From an uncultured bacterium (GTDB lineage: Bacteria > Verrucomicrobiota > Kiritimatiellia > RFP12 > UBA1067): a DNA stretch of 6,374 nt. The stretch's first letter is position 1. Each line of letters begins with the position of its first letter. The DNA lies in assembly GCA_946401765.1 (NCBI GenBank), contig CAMIVJ010000169.1, positions 1-6,374 of the forward strand, given 5' to 3'. The translations under genes and the position numbers were made by a program. Under the pieces are notes generated by a model, which was not told the origin of the DNA, did not search any database, and saw only the letters and a list, made by a program, of their open reading frames with translations. Shown here piece by piece: positions 4,589 through 6,374 of the stretch.

Positions 4589-6374
4589 ATGCAGAAAAAT
4601 TCATATCATGCGTTGTTTGCCGCTGCACTTGTTGCAGCGTTTCCAGTTCTGGCGCAGAACGAATGCCGGTTGACGTTCTCCGGTTACGAGGGCAAGGAGA
4701 CGTTGAGAGACTTCCCCGCGCTTGTCAAGATCCCGGACGGTCTTACTGGATTCGACTACAAGGAATCGACCGCCGACGGGAGCGATCTCGCGTTCTGCAG
4801 TGCGGATGGCAAGCCGCTTGCGTACGAGATCGACACGTGGAACCCGGAAGGGGATTCGTACGTGTGGGTGCGCGTGCCGGAGCTGACGAAGGCTACGACT
4901 ATCTTTGTAGAGTGGGGCGATTCCCAAATCCAGCAACCTGGAAACTCAGAAACCTCGAAACTTCTGAACTCTGTTTGGTCCGACGACTATCTCGCTGTGT
5001 GGCACTTCTCGAAGTTCAGGAAGGGCGTGACGCGCGACTCGAAGAACGGCCTCGAAGCCGAGGTGCGGGGTAAGGATACGCGCCTCTTCATCCACGCAGA
5101 TGCGTTCGTGGGCAAGGGCTACTACGCCGCCGCAAAGACCACGAAGTGGGGAACGTACCTGAACGTGCCGAACGATCCGCGCTGGACAGCATACGAGAAG
5201 ACGGGCAAACTGACGGTTTCGTTCATGGTCAACAGCACGATCGATCCTGATACCAAAACGGAAGAGCACCATGCGCGCATCGTCAGCAACAAGGCGGACT
5301 TCGGCGACGACAAGGGTTTCGAGGTTGCCATCGCTGGCGGCGAGCGCATCTGGTCGTGTGGGCAGGGGCGGACGAATTTCTGGTACGACGCCGACAAGCA
5401 CGGCGGAACCGACAAATACACTTTCCGCGACGGCTGGGCGCACGTGACGGTGACATACGATGCAGAGGCGGGCGAGAGCGCCATCTACTTCAACGGGCGT
5501 CGCGTCGCGTCCGCGAAGGGCGCGGCGTATGCGCCGACGGTGACGGGGCATCCGCTCGCGATCGGACACTTCGCCGAGGCGCTCGTCTATGAGCGCGTGG
5601 CGAACGAGGAGTACTTCTGCGGCTATCTCGACGAGATGCGCCTCTCGAAGGCGGCGCTATCTCCCGACCGCATCCGCGCCGACTATCTCACGCTCACGCG
5701 CCCCACGCAGTTCGCCGTTGCGGAAGGCGGCAAAGTGGCGCGCGTCCTGACGCGCCGTCTCGCCGATGGCGACACGCCGCCTGTGGTGCCCGACATCGGT
5801 TCGTGGCGCGGCGTGAACGCCGTCTCGATGTTCTACTCGCCGTGGAACAAGACCGACGACTGCGCGTACGGATGCTATCTCGAATCGGAGTTTGCGCTCT
5901 TCAAGAAGCTTGGACTCAACTTCGCGCGCCTTCCGATCGACTACCGCTTCTTCGTCTCGGCGTACGACTGGGAGCATTGGCTAGAGGACGGTCTTGAAAA
6001 GGTCGATGCGGCAGTCGAGTACGGGCGCAAGTACGGAATCCACGTCAATCTCTGCCTCTACCGCGCGCCGGGCAAGATCGCCTATCCGGCGGAGAGGGGA
6101 ACGATTGCCGTGACGCGCGATCCTGTTGCGCTTGAGGCGTTCAAGCGCATCTGGCGCGAATTCGCCCGCCGCTACAAGGGCATCCCGAACAGCGAACTGA
6201 GCTTCAATCTTGTCAACGAGCCGACGTTCTCCGAGAAAGACTTCATCCACGTGTTCGGCGAGACGGTGGACGCGATCCACAAGGTCGATTCTGGTCGGTT
6301 CATTCTCCTTGACGGCAACCAATGCGCCACAAAGCCCGTGCCCCATTTCTTCAACGTGCCGCTTACGGGCCAGT
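4589..6374 (+). CDS. Secreted DUF2341-LamG-GH5 glycosidase (3' end beyond window)
   Basis: This is a secreted multidomain glycoside hydrolase, probably an endo-acting beta-glycanase of the GH5/cellulase clan; 595 codons are visible. Domains in order: a Sec signal peptide (1-22, cleavage VLA|QN); a DUF2341 domain (about 25-111, with SDLAFCSADGKPLAYEIDTW and YVWVRVPEL); a polar linker (112-128); a LamG/concanavalin-like beta-sandwich (about 130-370, from LAVWHF at W138 to GYLDEMRLS at 345-353), probably binding glycan; and a GH5-type TIM barrel from RGVNAVSMF (R407). The barrel shows FARLPID with the conserved Arg R447 and FNLVNEP, whose E544 is the expected acid/base. The nucleophile Glu should lie beyond the window. 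The motif VNLCLYRAPG has Tyr 491 where related sequences usually have His. DUF2341 plus LamG before a catalytic domain is frequent in Kiritimatiellota and Lentisphaerota. The substrate cannot be assigned. A preceding palindrome suggests separate regulation from higBA. Confidence 0.85.
   Translation, partial: MQKNSYHALFAAALVAAFPVLAQNECRLTFSGYEGKETLRDFPALVKIPDGLTGFDYKESTADGSDLAFCSADGKPLAYEIDTWNPEGDSYVWVRVPELTKATTIFVEWGDSQIQQPGNSETSKLLNSVWSDDYLAVWHFSKFRKGVTRDSKNGLEAEVRGKDTRLFIHADAFVGKGYYAAAKTTKWGTYLNVPNDPRWTAYEKTGKLTVSFMVNSTIDPDTKTEEHHARIVSNKADFGDDKGFEVAIAGGERIWSCGQGRTNFWYDADKHGGTDKYTFRDGWAHVTVTYDAEAGESAIYFNGRRVASAKGAAYAPTVTGHPLAIGHFAEALVYERVANEEYFCGYLDEMRLSKAALSPDRIRADYLTLTRPTQFAVAEGGKVARVLTRRLADGDTPPVVPDIGSWRGVNAVSMFYSPWNKTDDCAYGCYLESEFALFKKLGLNFARLPIDYRFFVSAYDWEHWLEDGLEKVDAAVEYGRKYGIHVNLCLYRAPGKIAYPAERGTIAVTRDPVALEAFKRIWREFARRYKGIPNSELSFNLVNEPTFSEKDFIHVFGETVDAIHKVDSGRFILLDGNQCATKPVPHFFNVPLTGQ
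4941..4973. repeat. Degenerate tandem octamer repeat inside the GH5 gene linker
   Basis: GAAACTCA, GAAACCTC, GAAACTTCT and GAACTCTG follow one another directly: four units of 8-9 bases that differ by one to three bases. They encode part of the low-complexity linker between DUF2341 and LamG (residues 118-129, NSETSKLLNS region). The stretch is A-rich compared with the GC-rich surrounding codons, and the 8-base period does not keep reading frame, so a change in copy number would frameshift the gene. Confidence 0.55.

Noticed and set aside
4946..5569. A 207-codon minus-strand frame antisense to the GH5 gene
   Set aside because: The plus strand carries continuous DUF2341 and LamG motifs; the antisense frame has none.

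Overview
The window (about 60% GC over the coding parts) most likely comes from an uncultured member of the PVC group, with Kiritimatiellota the best guess. This is inferred from the gene types: a secreted DUF2341-LamG-GH5 multidomain glycosidase, a Tat-exported sugar-hydrolase-like barrel protein, and a housekeeping ftsH-folP pair. No 16S gene or other decisive marker is present, so the taxonomy is tentative.

Layout. From the left edge, on the minus strand, lie the 5' part of folP (dihydropteroate synthase, cut by the window edge) and, 2 bp upstream of it, a complete ftsH (membrane AAA+ zinc protease). The ftsH promoter is an extended -10 so close to the likely start codon that the mRNA may be leaderless. 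A 168-bp spacer (2334-2501) follows, carrying stem-loops and a palindromic GGGGACAGTCCCC-type repeat. Next, still on the minus strand, is a complete gene for a Tat-exported protein with a GH20-like HLGFDEE motif. A 214-bp AT-rich divergent intergenic region (3636-3849) carries two opposing extended -10 promoters and operator-like repeats. To its right, on the plus strand, is a complete type II toxin-antitoxin pair, higB-higA. A 144-bp spacer follows with a perfect 16-bp palindrome. Last comes a large secreted GH5-type glycosidase that runs off the right edge after 595 codons.

How the parts work together. ftsH and folP look like a cotranscribed core-genome pair, as in many bacteria. The other two large genes look like polysaccharide-degradation functions acting outside the cytoplasm. 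The GH5 gene has its own operator-like palindrome, suggesting sugar-responsive control. The higBA module sits between them as a small inserted accessory unit with its own promoter and a cluster of GTTA/TAAC half-sites suited to autorepression by HigA. I see no CRISPR array, tRNA, rRNA or transposase gene. No single element here is clearly a new system. The most interesting points are the regulatory DNA, the repeat elements and the odd residues in FolP and the GH5 domain.
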